This document shows, one piece after another, positions 16,228 to 24,261 of a stretch of DNA of 64,000 nucleotides. Source of the DNA: Pontibacter beigongshangensis (GTDB taxonomy: Bacteria; Bacteroidota; Bacteroidia; Cytophagales; Hymenobacteraceae); the NCBI RefSeq assembly GCF_014332515.1, contig NZ_VFSD01000014.1:99548-163547 (forward strand). Reading direction: 5' to 3'. Within the stretch, counting starts at the first letter, position 1; every line of letters starts with the position of its first letter. Below the pieces are notes generated by a model, which saw nothing but the letters and a program-made list of their open reading frames with translations, was not told the DNA's origin and ran no database searches. Both the position numbers and the translations under genes were made by a program.

Positions 16228-17580
16228 GTGATCAAGAGAATATTAACCATCAGCCTAATGCTGCTGCTCCTGAAGCCAGCTGTTGCGCAGGAGACACCCC
16301 TGGCAAAGCCGCTTAACCTGCAGGAGGCTATAAATTATGCCCTGGAGCACAACGAAGACGTGCAGAAAGCCTCTTATGATGAACTGAGCGCCAAGTACAT
16401 GATACAGGAGGCCAAGAGCAACGGGCTGCCCCAGATCAACGGCTTTGGCAAGCTGGATGTGTATCCGGCCATACCGGTGCAGGTAATCCCGAACGTGTTC
16501 GAAGGCAAGCCCGACGAGATGATAGCCGTGCAGTTCGGCACCAAGTACAATGCCCAGGGCGGCGTGCAGGTATCGCAGCTGCTCTTCAACAAATCTTACT
16601 TTGTGGGGCTGCAGGCCGCCAAGTCTACCAGAGACCTGTACCGCCTGCGCAAGGCCATGACCGAGGAGGAAGTGATTTACAATGTAAGTTCCGCCTACTT
16701 CCAGATTCTGCAGACAAAAGAGCAGTTCAACACCATAGATGCCAACCTGAGCCGCCTGGAGCAGCTGGAGAAGATCCTGGCGCTGCAGTACCAGAACGAC
16801 CTGGTGAAAAAAGTGGACGTGAACCGCATAAAGGTAAACAAGACCAACCTCGAAACCCAGAAGCAGAGTCTTACCTCAGCGGTGGAACAACAGATGAACC
16901 TGCTCAAATTTTTTATGGGCATGCCGCTGGAGGAGCCTGTGGAGCTCGTAAATACGCAAATTTTGCTGACCGGAGATGGCGTAACAGTAGCAACCGCCGA
17001 CAGGGCCCTGCAAAACCAGGTGCAGCTGCAGCTCCTCGACAAGCAGAAAGACCTGACCAGCCTGCAACTTGAGAACATAAAGGCAGGCTACTACCCTTCG
17101 CTGCAGCTATCAGGAAGCTACCTGTACTCGGCCATGCGCAAGGAGTTTAATCTCCTCGACGGCAACATGCCCTGGTTTAACACGGCCGTGGTTGGGGTGC
17201 AGCTGAACATACCGATCTTCGACGGCATGCGAAAGCATGCCCAGATAAGGCAGACCGAGATAACCATGAAATCCCTGGAAGAAGACCGTAAGAAACTGGC
17301 CAAAAATGTGGTGGTGACACTCGAAAACTCTATTAACCAGTTGCAGAACAGCTCCAGCGCCATTCAGGCGCAGGAAGGCAACGTTACCCTGGCCCAGGAG
17401 GTGTACGACACCACCAACAAGCTCTACAAGGAGGGCATTTCGCCGCTCACTGATTTGCTTGAAGCCGAGGTGAGCCTGCGCGAGGCACAGACGAATTTAA
17501 ACAACGAAGTACTTAAATATAAGCTGGCGCAGCTCGGCTACCTGAAAGCTGCCGGAGAATTAAACACCCTAACCAAATAA
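16228..17580 (+). CDS. TolC-family outer membrane efflux protein
   Basis: 450 residues, GTG start at 16228. The signal peptide (ISLMLLLLKPAVA, cleavage before QE) and two outer membrane efflux repeats are visible: LNLQEAINYALEHNEDVQKA near the N-terminus, coiled-coil helices with repeated QLQNSS/EEDRKKLAKN, and a closing LTDLLEAEVSLREAQTNLNN. TolC proteins form trimeric channels through the outer membrane. The gene is followed after 19 bp by the periplasmic adaptor and then the RND pump, so the three form one tripartite efflux system. Regulation by the upstream GbsR-type protein is inferred from the operator. Confidence 0.93.
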   Translation: MIKRILTISLMLLLLKPAVAQETPLAKPLNLQEAINYALEHNEDVQKASYDELSAKYMIQEAKSNGLPQINGFGKLDVYPAIPVQVIPNVFEGKPDEMIAVQFGTKYNAQGGVQVSQLLFNKSYFVGLQAAKSTRDLYRLRKAMTEEEVIYNVSSAYFQILQTKEQFNTIDANLSRLEQLEKILALQYQNDLVKKVDVNRIKVNKTNLETQKQSLTSAVEQQMNLLKFFMGMPLEEPVELVNTQILLTGDGVTVATADRALQNQVQLQLLDKQKDLTSLQLENIKAGYYPSLQLSGSYLYSAMRKEFNLLDGNMPWFNTAVVGVQLNIPIFDGMRKHAQIRQTEITMKSLEEDRKKLAKNVVVTLENSINQLQNSSSAIQAQEGNVTLAQEVYDTTNKLYKEGISPLTDLLEAEVSLREAQTNLNNEVLKYKLAQLGYLKAAGELNTLTK

Positions 17581-17599
17581 GACCTCAAATAACCCCAAC

Positions 17600-18652
17600 A
17601 TGAAAAAGTTTATTTATATCGTTATTACACTTGTTGTTTTTGGCGCTGTGGCCTTTACGCTTGCGAACAATAAAAAAGAAATGGCTGAGACAGCTGCCGT
17701 TGCCTCCCGCACCAGCGAGGCCATTCCGGTGGTGATGACAGAGGCCAGAACCAGCAAGATAGACCGCTCCTTTACCGTAAACGGCAACTTCTCGCCTATC
17801 CAGAGCCTTAGCATGGTTTCTGAAACGCAGGGGCAGGTTATTCGCCTGAACAAACGCAAAGGCGAAACAGTAAGAGCCGGCGAAGTGCTGGCGCAGGTAG
17901 AAGACAATGTGCTGCGGGCCAATATGATTACGGCCGAAGCCAACTTCGAGAAAACAAAACGCGACCTGGAGCGCTTCGTGAACCTGGCCGAGGGCGATGC
18001 CATTACCAAGCGTCAGCTGGAAGAAGTTAGACTGGGCCACCATAACGCACAGGCGCAACTGATCCAGGCGCGTCATCAACTCGAAAAATCTAAAATAAAA
18101 GCCCCGATCAGCGGTGTGATCAACGAGAGCTACATCGAGATCGGCTCTATTCTGGGAGGCGGCGTGCGCCTCTTCGACATCGTGAATGTGGATAAGCTGA
18201 AGCTGAAAGCCAAAGTATCGGAGCGCGAGGTGCTGCTGATCCGGAAAGGTGCCAAAGCCACTGTAAAGGCCGACGTTAATGCCCAGGATACTTTTGAGGG
18301 CGTGGTAACAGCTATCGGTGCCAATGCCGATCAGTCGCTGCGCTACGACATCGAAATTGAAGTGAAGAACACCAATGAGAACGCTGTGAAAGCCGGCATG
18401 TACGGAACAGCCTCCTTTGAAATTGCCGATACCCGCGATGCCCTGCTGATAGAGCGCGAAGCCATTGCCACCAGCCTCCAGGACCCGAAAGTGTTTGTGG
18501 TGAAAGACCAGCGCGCCTACCTGAAGCCTGTAACCATCGGCACCGTGGCCAATGACCTGGTAGAGATCACCAGCGGCCTTGCAGAAGGCGAGAAAGTAGT
18601 GCGCAGCGGCCAGATCAACCTGAAAGAAGGCACTAAGGTATCGGTGCTTTAA
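17600..18652 (+). CDS. RND efflux periplasmic adaptor (membrane fusion protein)
   Basis: 350 residues with an N-terminal membrane anchor (FIYIVITLVVFGAVAFTLA). Domain order is that of HlyD/AcrA adaptors: a lipoyl half (VSETQGQVIRLNKRKGETV with RAGEVLAQVED), a hairpin coiled coil (TKRDLERFVNLAEGDAITKR), the second lipoyl half (SKIKAPISGVINESYIEIGS), a beta barrel (FEGVVTAIGANADQSLRYDI) and a membrane-proximal domain (EITSGLAEGEKVVRSGQINL). It bridges the RND pump and the TolC channel. It is cotranscribed with both neighbours, and the 19-bp gap to the TolC gene is tight. Its length is normal. Confidence 0.93.
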   Translation: MKKFIYIVITLVVFGAVAFTLANNKKEMAETAAVASRTSEAIPVVMTEARTSKIDRSFTVNGNFSPIQSLSMVSETQGQVIRLNKRKGETVRAGEVLAQVEDNVLRANMITAEANFEKTKRDLERFVNLAEGDAITKRQLEEVRLGHHNAQAQLIQARHQLEKSKIKAPISGVINESYIEIGSILGGGVRLFDIVNVDKLKLKAKVSEREVLLIRKGAKATVKADVNAQDTFEGVVTAIGANADQSLRYDIEIEVKNTNENAVKAGMYGTASFEIADTRDALLIEREAIATSLQDPKVFVVKDQRAYLKPVTIGTVANDLVEITSGLAEGEKVVRSGQINLKEGTKVSVL

Positions 18653-18829
18653 CGCTGCGCTTCATTCAAAATCAGAAATTATGAAGTAAACCAGGCTCCT
18701 ACTCCTTCAACCAGGAGGTACCGGGCAAACTCTGGTCTTTCAGATTTCTAAAGTTCGAAACAAGTACCATTAAAATGCACAAGATGAAAGTCTAATGTCT
18801 TGTGTCTAAAATCTTGTGTCTATAAAAAA

Positions 18830-21800
18830 ATGAACATAACAAAAATATCCATACAGCGGTCCACAATTGTGGTGGTAATCTTTGCTGCCCTGACTATTCT
18901 GGGGCTGGCAAGTTACTTCTCGCTGAACTACGAGCTACTCCCCAAGTTCAGCCCGCCGGTACTCACGGTTACCACCATTTACCCGGGTGCATCGCCCAGC
19001 GAGGTAGAGAACTCCGTCACCAAAGAGATTGAAGATGCGCTCTCCTCGCTGGAGAACGTGGAAGAAATGAAAGGCACCTCGCAAGAGAGCTTCTCCATTA
19101 TTGTAGTGCAGCTCAAGCAGGGAACCGACGTGGACCTGAGCCTGCAGGATGCCCAGCGTAAGATCAACGCCATCCTGAGCAACCTCCCAGACGATGCCGA
19201 TGCGCCTGCCCTAGGCAAGTTCGACTTCGACGACCTGCCTATTATACAGTTGGGGGCCACCGCCAAAATGTCTTCCACCGAGTTTTACGACCTGATCGAC
19301 AATAAACTGAAGCCCGAGCTATCGCGCATACCCGGCGTGGCGCAGGTAAAGGTACTCGGTGGCCAGGAGCGTGAGATCAAAGTGAACATCAACGCGGCGA
19401 AGCTGGAAGCTTACGGCCTTTCTATTTCGCAGGTGCAGCAGAAGATCGCTTTCTCGAACCTCGACTTCCCGACAGGCAAAATTAAGAGCGACGACGGCCA
19501 GACCCTGATCCGGCTTGCCGGTAAGTACGAAAACCTGGACCAGCTCCGCAACCTAGTACTGAAGCAGGATGCCACCAACGGTGCTATAAGATTATCGGAT
19601 GTGGCCGAAGTACAGGATGCCCAGAAAGACACCGAAGTTATTACCCGCGTAAACTCAACCGCCTCCATTGGTCTGTCTATCCAGAAGCAATCGGATGCCA
19701 ATGCGGTGGAAGTGAGCGAACTCACACGCAAAGCGCTGGCTGAGCTGGAGCAAACCTATGCTGCCGAAGACCTGACCTTTGTTATTGCCAAAGACAGTTC
19801 TGAATTTACCTTAGAGGCTGCTGATGCTGTAATACATGACCTGTTTCTGGCCATTGGCCTGGTGGCAGTGGTTATGCTGCTCTTCCTGCACTCTATCCGC
19901 AACGCCATTATTGTGATGATCTCTATCCCGGCATCGCTGGTGGCCACTTTTATTGTGATGAGCGTGCTGGGCTACTCGCTTAACCTGATGACGCTGCTGG
20001 GACTGTCGCTGGTGGTTGGTATTCTGGTGGATGACGCTATTGTGGTAATAGAGAACATTCACCGACACATGGAGATGGGGAAAAAAGCGGCCCAGGCTGC
20101 TTACGACGGCATCCGGGAGATAGGTGCCACGGTTGTTTCCATCACGTTGGTAATTGTGGTGGTGTTCGTGCCGATTGCCATGTCTACGGGGCTGGTGTCT
20201 GATATTCTGCGCCAGTTCGCGGTTGTGGTGGCAGCCTCTACCATGTTGAGCTTGCTGGTAGCCTTTACACTGATTCCGTTGCTGGCAAGCCGCTTCTCAA
20301 GACTGGAGCACTTGTCTGACAAGAATTTCTTCGGCCGGTTTATTCTTGGCTTTGAGCGCATGCTGGATAAGGTGATCGATGGATTTTCTGATGCGCTGAA
20401 GTGGGGCTTTAAGAACAAAACGATCGTAATGCTGGCTACTTTGGTCATGTTTGTCGGTTCTGTGGCCCTGGTTCCTACCGGGTTTATCGGGAGTGAGTTC
20501 GTGAGCGCCGGCGACCGTGGGGAATTTATTCTGCAGCTGGAATTGCCAAAGAGCGCCACCGTGGAGCAAACCAACTTTGCTACCCGGCAGGTAGAGCAGT
20601 ACTTAGATAAGTACCCGGAGGTAACCAAGATATTTACTACGGTTGGCACTTCCTCTTCGGCGCAGGCAGGCCAGAATACGGCCTACCTGTCGGAGATCAA
20701 CATTAGCCTGGTCGATGCCAAAGAAAGAGCCTTCACCACAAGTGCCTTTTCCCGGCAGGTAAAGATTGAGCTGGAAGAAACCATTCCTGGGGTTAAGTTT
20801 ACGGCCATTCCGGTAAGTATGGTAGGCGGCGGCAACCAGGCTCCTATCCAGATTATTCTGTCTGGCGGCGATGTAAACTCGATCATGGGCATAGCCGATA
20901 AGGTGCTGGCCGAAATAGAGCAGGTGCAGGGAACGGCCGAGGTTAAAAAATCGGTGGAAGAAGGCAATCCTGAAGTAGCCGTATCTGTGGACCGCGATAA
21001 GATGGCGAGCCTGGGGCTGTCGCTGGAGCAGGTGGGCGCCGGCATGCAAACCGCCTTTAACGGCGACAACAACTCCAAGTTCAGAGCACAGGACAACGAG
21101 TACGACATCAACATCCGCCTCGACAACTTCGACCGCAAGAACATAACTGACATCGGCAACCTCACTTTTGTGAACAACCAGGGGCAGCTCGTGCGCCTGA
21201 GCCAGTTCGCGGATATCCGCCAGACCTCTGGCCCCTCTAAGCTGGAGCGGCAGGACAGGGTGGCCTCTGTTACCGTTTCGTCGCAGGTAGTAGGCCGGCC
21301 TACAGGTTCTGTGGGTGCTGAGATCCAGGAAAAAATTGCCAGCATGGACCTGCCTCGCGATGTGACAGTAACCTACGGTGGCGACATCAAAAACCAGTCA
21401 GAAGGTTTCGGCTCGCTTGGCCTGGCGCTGCTTGCCTCCATCGTGTTTGTGTACCTGATCATGGTAGCCCTCTACGATAGTTATGTGTACCCGCTGGTGG
21501 TGCTGTTCTCTATTCCCCTGGCCATAATTGGTGCCTTGCTGGCGTTGGCTTTATCGGGCTCCGCCCTCAGCATCTTCTCGATTTTGGGTATTATTATGAT
21601 GATTGGTCTGGTAGCGAAAAACGCCATTCTGGTGGTCGACTTCACCAACAACCTGAAAGCCGATGGCGTGGAAGTGAAAGAGGCCCTGATAGAAGCGATC
21701 CGCATCCGTTTCCGCCCGATTCTGATGACGACGCTGGCGATGGTGATCGGTATGCTTCCGATTGCCCTGGCAAGCGGACCAGGCGCTGAGTGGAAAAACG

Positions 21801-22015
21801 GCCTGGCCTGGGCTCTGATCGGAGGCCTTACCAGCTCCATGTTCCTGACCCTGATCGTGGTACCGATTATCTATTACCTATTCGACAGGGTGCTGGCAAA
21901 ATTCGGCCTGGACAAAAGCACCAAGATAGAGCTGGTTGACAAGAGCATGGAAGAGCTTGAGCACGAAACGGCTGAGCTTGAGGGCAAGAAGATGGCACAT
22001 GTTTTTCAGCACTAA
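18830..22015 (+). CDS. RND-family efflux permease (AcrB/HAE-1 type)
   Basis: 1061 residues from the ATG at 18830; an upstream in-frame TTG is not favoured. Typical RND layout: helix 1 (STIVVVIFAALTILGLASYF), porter loop beginning VTTIYPGASPSEVENSVT, helices 2-6 with the proton-relay motif GLSLVVGILVDDAIVVIENI, a second porter loop, then helices 7-12 including AIIGALLALALSGSALSIFS and GLVAKNAILVVDF. It exports drugs, dyes, lipids or solvents using proton motive force, as a trimer with the adaptor and TolC genes upstream. Substrate range cannot be read. A 177-bp gap with GTGTCT repeats precedes it. Confidence 0.95.
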   Translation: MNITKISIQRSTIVVVIFAALTILGLASYFSLNYELLPKFSPPVLTVTTIYPGASPSEVENSVTKEIEDALSSLENVEEMKGTSQESFSIIVVQLKQGTDVDLSLQDAQRKINAILSNLPDDADAPALGKFDFDDLPIIQLGATAKMSSTEFYDLIDNKLKPELSRIPGVAQVKVLGGQEREIKVNINAAKLEAYGLSISQVQQKIAFSNLDFPTGKIKSDDGQTLIRLAGKYENLDQLRNLVLKQDATNGAIRLSDVAEVQDAQKDTEVITRVNSTASIGLSIQKQSDANAVEVSELTRKALAELEQTYAAEDLTFVIAKDSSEFTLEAADAVIHDLFLAIGLVAVVMLLFLHSIRNAIIVMISIPASLVATFIVMSVLGYSLNLMTLLGLSLVVGILVDDAIVVIENIHRHMEMGKKAAQAAYDGIREIGATVVSITLVIVVVFVPIAMSTGLVSDILRQFAVVVAASTMLSLLVAFTLIPLLASRFSRLEHLSDKNFFGRFILGFERMLDKVIDGFSDALKWGFKNKTIVMLATLVMFVGSVALVPTGFIGSEFVSAGDRGEFILQLELPKSATVEQTNFATRQVEQYLDKYPEVTKIFTTVGTSSSAQAGQNTAYLSEINISLVDAKERAFTTSAFSRQVKIELEETIPGVKFTAIPVSMVGGGNQAPIQIILSGGDVNSIMGIADKVLAEIEQVQGTAEVKKSVEEGNPEVAVSVDRDKMASLGLSLEQVGAGMQTAFNGDNNSKFRAQDNEYDINIRLDNFDRKNITDIGNLTFVNNQGQLVRLSQFADIRQTSGPSKLERQDRVASVTVSSQVVGRPTGSVGAEIQEKIASMDLPRDVTVTYGGDIKNQSEGFGSLGLALLASIVFVYLIMVALYDSYVYPLVVLFSIPLAIIGALLALALSGSALSIFSILGIIMMIGLVAKNAILVVDFTNNLKADGVEVKEALIEAIRIRFRPILMTTLAMVIGMLPIALASGPGAEWKNGLAWALIGGLTSSMFLTLIVVPIIYYLFDRVLAKFGLDKSTKIELVDKSMEELEHETAELEGKKMAHVFQH

Positions 22016-22033
22016 TCCTACTTAACATTTAAG

Positions 22034-22065
22034 CTGCTGCCACAGATGGTGTGGCGGCAGTTTTA
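22034..22065 (+). terminator. Hairpin after the RND permease
   Basis: CTGCTGCCACA / TGTGGCGGCAG with one wobble pair and a 5-base loop, followed by TTTTATAAAA. It lies between the permease and the carrier-like gene and may uncouple them. Confidence 0.6.
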
Positions 22066-22079
22066 TAAAAAGGTTTATC

Positions 22080-22364
22080 ATGATTGAAGCACTTAACAAA
22101 CCCAAAACCGATGCCGCAGTCCTAAAAGAGGTAAAACTCATTGTAGGCAGAATAAAAGGCCTGCACTATACCAGAGTTGCCAACAACAAAGGCTTATGGG
22201 AGTATGGACTGGATATAGTAGACCTGGTGGATGTGATTCTGGCTATAGAGCAGAAATACAATATTATTATCCCGGATGACGTGCCGGTTTACACTGTCAA
22301 CGATTTTGTCGCCTATATCCAGCTGAACCGACCCCAGGTCGAACACCAGCCGGCAGCAATGTAA
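22080..22364 (+). CDS. Acyl carrier protein-like protein lacking the phosphopantetheine serine
   Basis: 94 residues. Helices and spacing match acyl carrier proteins: LKEVKLIVGRIKGLH as helix 1, then GLDIVDLVDVILAIEQKYNI then IIPDDVPVYTVNDFVAYI, with the IPDD turn after helix II. Aligned with the usual GADSLDTVEL, the attachment Ser is replaced by Ile46 (GLDIVDLVDV), so it cannot carry 4'-phosphopantetheine at the normal place. It lies downstream of the RND permease on the same strand, separated by a weak terminator. It may be an ACP-fold scaffold or regulatory protein; no role is claimed. Confidence 0.7.
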   Translation: MIEALNKPKTDAAVLKEVKLIVGRIKGLHYTRVANNKGLWEYGLDIVDLVDVILAIEQKYNIIIPDDVPVYTVNDFVAYIQLNRPQVEHQPAAM

Positions 22365-22397
22365 AATGCCAGGCTAGGTAGCAGCCTTTGGCTTATC

Positions 22398-22462
22398 AGT
22401 GACCTACATAAAAAAACCGGGTAGTCGCTTTGCAACTACCCGGTTTTTTTATGTAGGTCACT
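22398..22462. terminator. Bidirectional terminator with a perfect 28-bp stem
   Basis: Arms 22398-22425 and 22435-22462 are exact reverse complements (AGTGACCTACAT, an A7 run, CCGGGTAGT) around a 9-base loop. The A-run and T-run inside the stem suit termination in both directions between the convergent carrier-like gene and the next minus-strand gene. Confidence 0.9.
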
Positions 22463-22471
22463 ATTTAGGAA

Positions 22472-22873
22472 TTACATCTCCGCCTCTGCCTGCAGCTGGG
22501 TAAAATCCTCCTGAAGCGCATTAATTCGGTTGTTTTCTGCCCTGCTTAAAGCTGTTCCGATTTCCCTTTTGCGGTCGTCCAGCAATTTAAGCACGGCTTT
22601 GGCATGTTCCCAGTCTTTGGCTGACCAGTTGCTGCGCTTGGAGCGGGCGCTCTCCACCAGGTTAATATAGGCCGGGCGGATGGTGTTGGCGGTCAGGGAT
22701 TCGGTTTGGGCATACTGGCCCAGCAGTTCCCGCTTCCATTGGTCCAGGGCCTCACTTTCGTGCTGCAAGGTGTCTGTTTGCACAGGTGCCGGGGTGGGCT
22801 TTAACGTTTGCCCATGGCTTAGGTTTGGTAACAGCAGCCACAGGAGTATTGGCAGGATCAGTTTTATCATCAT
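22472..22873 (-). CDS. Hypothetical secreted protein
   Basis: 133 residues with a clear signal peptide (MMIKLILPILLWLLLPNLSH, cleavage near SHG-Q). The mature part begins with a Pro/Thr-rich stretch (TLKPTPAPVQTDTLQ). It is otherwise predicted helical and charged: ALDQWKRELLGQYAQTESL, WSAKDWEHAKAVLKLLDDRK and a C-terminal ENRINALQEDFTQLQAEAEM that could be a short coiled coil. I do not recognise the family. It shares the strong bidirectional terminator with the opposing gene. It is a real gene judging by signal peptide, length and amino-acid composition. Confidence 0.65.
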   Translation of the reverse strand: MMIKLILPILLWLLLPNLSHGQTLKPTPAPVQTDTLQHESEALDQWKRELLGQYAQTESLTANTIRPAYINLVESARSKRSNWSAKDWEHAKAVLKLLDDRKREIGTALSRAENNRINALQEDFTQLQAEAEM

Positions 22874-22947
22874 TTTAAATTTATTATTTACAGCTACTTA
22901 TACGCAGGTCCCACCCATACAGGAGGCGCTCAGCAGTGGCAAGAAGC

Positions 22948-23010
22948 AATTATTCTAATCAAAACAGCCCTCCAGAGCTCTCTGCTGCTCCTGCTGCTGT
23001 TGCTGCTGCT
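22948..23010 (+). repeat. Family-1 dispersed repeat, copy 9
   Basis: AATTATTCTAATCAAAACAG, CCCTCCAGAGC, then a long CTGCTGCTCCTGCTGCTG-type tail of about 30 bases, the longest CTG tract among the copies. Confidence 0.88.
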
Positions 23011-23094
23011 GAGAACCGGCAAGGAGCAGTTTCGGCTGCCACTACGGCCTCCGGAAATTTTGGGAAGTGCTTGCGCATCCTGCACATTATAGAG

Positions 23095-23102
23095 TATTTT
23101 TG
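23095..23102 (+). promoter_or_regulatory. -7 box upstream of the HTH gene
   Basis: TATTTTTG, with TTG at 23071-23073 at a plausible -33 distance. Predicts transcription starting near 23107, about 38 bases before the chosen ATG. Confidence 0.45.
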
Positions 23103-23144
23103 CAGCCCGATTTGGGACATAAGATTAAACGTAGCAGCGCATTT

Positions 23145-23579
23145 ATGCACAGAGGTGAGATTGTGAAAGAGGCCATTAAAACAAGTGGCATAGCAGTAGG
23201 TGTGGTGGCCGACCGGATTGGCATGAGCAGAAGGACCCTCTACAACAAGTTTAAGGAGAGTGCCATGCCTTACAGCCTTATGCTGAAGATAGGCGAGGCG
23301 ATCCATCACGACTTTTCGCAGGAGTTTCCGCACCTGGGCCGCAAAGGAAAGAAGGAGGCAACAGCTGTACTGCCTGCAACTGCACCTGCCAACCTGGAAC
23401 TGTGGTTTGATGGCAAGCCGGAAGAATTGCCCACTCCCACCGGACAAGCTGAGAGCCAGCCTCAGGAAACTGCCGCTGCCCGCACTGTGCAGGAGTGCGA
23501 GGCGGAACTTATCGTGCTGCAGCGCAAATACATTGCCCTGCTCGAAAAGTTTAACGACCTGCTGCTCAAAACCAGCTAA
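23145..23579 (+). CDS. Small HTH protein with proline-rich linker and coiled-coil tail
   Basis: 144 residues from the ATG at 23145. An upstream in-frame start would extend into the promoter and is rejected. Residues 1-60 carry a helix-turn-helix (IAVGVVADRIGMSRRTLYNK) like Fis/XRE-type recognition helices, with SRRTLYNKF as the recognition helix. A low-complexity Ala/Pro/Thr linker follows (TAVLPATAPANLELWFDGKP) and then a C-terminal helix rich in heptads (CEAELIVLQRKYIALLEKFN) likely to dimerise. Such proteins are common in Bacteroidota. It is probably a DNA-binding regulator, targets unknown. It overlaps nothing and stands alone. Confidence 0.7.
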   Translation: MHRGEIVKEAIKTSGIAVGVVADRIGMSRRTLYNKFKESAMPYSLMLKIGEAIHHDFSQEFPHLGRKGKKEATAVLPATAPANLELWFDGKPEELPTPTGQAESQPQETAAARTVQECEAELIVLQRKYIALLEKFNDLLLKTS

Positions 23580-23637
23580 GCCACTTCGCCAGATCAGAAA
23601 GGGCCTCTTAGCGTTTCTGAAAACAACATTAGCAGGT

Positions 23638-24117
23638 TTACTGCTGCCCCTCCGGCACCACCTCGTGGTCTGGTCGCTGCGCCTCCCCTGCCCTGAAAAT
23701 GGCCACCGCTGTGTTTTTGCTATACAAGGTGAGCAGTTCGCCGGCTATTTTGTAGGAGGTTACTGTTTCGAACACTTTCATCAGGTAATTTTCTACTTCG
23801 ATATCGGGGCACGCCATGCGGGTGGAGCCAAGACTATGCAGGCTCAGGCGCTCTCCTTTTAGTGTATATGTGCCGAAGAACCTGTTACAGCCGGCAAAGC
23901 CTTTTACCTTATCGTTTTCACTGTCGAAGTGAATAAAGCTGGTGTTGGTCTTAGGTGTGGCAGGCACTTCGTTTTCTGCAAACGACAACAGTACCCAGTC
24001 TGTGTCTAGCAGGGTGTTTTGTTCGCCAGCCACGGAGGTGTTGCGAATAGTACAGCCTGCCATAAAGATAATACCCAAAATCATGAGCAGCTGCAGCAAT
24101 GGTAAGTTTAGTTTCAT
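23638..24117 (-). CDS. META-domain (HslJ-like) lipoprotein
   Basis: 159 residues. A lipoprotein signal peptide ends in the lipobox MAGC (ILGIIFMAGCTIRN). The META/HslJ domain follows: LDTDWVLLSF, then SFIHFDSENDKVKGFAGCNR, the hallmark F-x-G-x-x-G-C-N-R turn, FGTYTLKGERLSLHSLGSTR with MACPD, and the final beta strand GELLTLYSKNTAVAIFR. HslJ in E. coli is a heat-inducible envelope protein linked to novobiocin tolerance, and no enzymatic activity is known for the fold. Anchoring is probably in the outer or inner membrane facing the periplasm. It lies downstream of a strong hairpin and seems monocistronic. Confidence 0.85.
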   Translation of the reverse strand: MKLNLPLLQLLMILGIIFMAGCTIRNTSVAGEQNTLLDTDWVLLSFAENEVPATPKTNTSFIHFDSENDKVKGFAGCNRFFGTYTLKGERLSLHSLGSTRMACPDIEVENYLMKVFETVTSYKIAGELLTLYSKNTAVAIFRAGEAQRPDHEVVPEGQQ

Positions 24118-24208
24118 GATACGGTGTAAAAGATGTTAGATGAGGTTTATGTAGCGCCTGTACGCAGAAACCATGCCCAAAGTGCCTGAAAACTTTCTGC
24201 TTCAAGAA

Positions 24209-24243
24209 AAAAAGGGCCTGCTATAGAAACGCAGGCCCTTTTT
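24209..24243 (-). terminator. Terminator downstream of the disordered-protein gene
   Basis: AAAAAGGGCCTGC / GCAGGCCCTTTTT, a perfect 13-bp stem with a 9-base loop. The A-run on the plus strand gives a U-tract for the minus-strand transcript ending here. Confidence 0.85.
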
Positions 24244-24261
24244 CCTGTGGTGTTACCAGCC

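Noticed and set aside
22936..23166. 76-codon ORF starting MARSNYSNQ
   Set aside because: Its start is the repeat read in frame, as in trehalase, but there is no continuation resembling a protein, and it overlaps the HTH gene's promoter.
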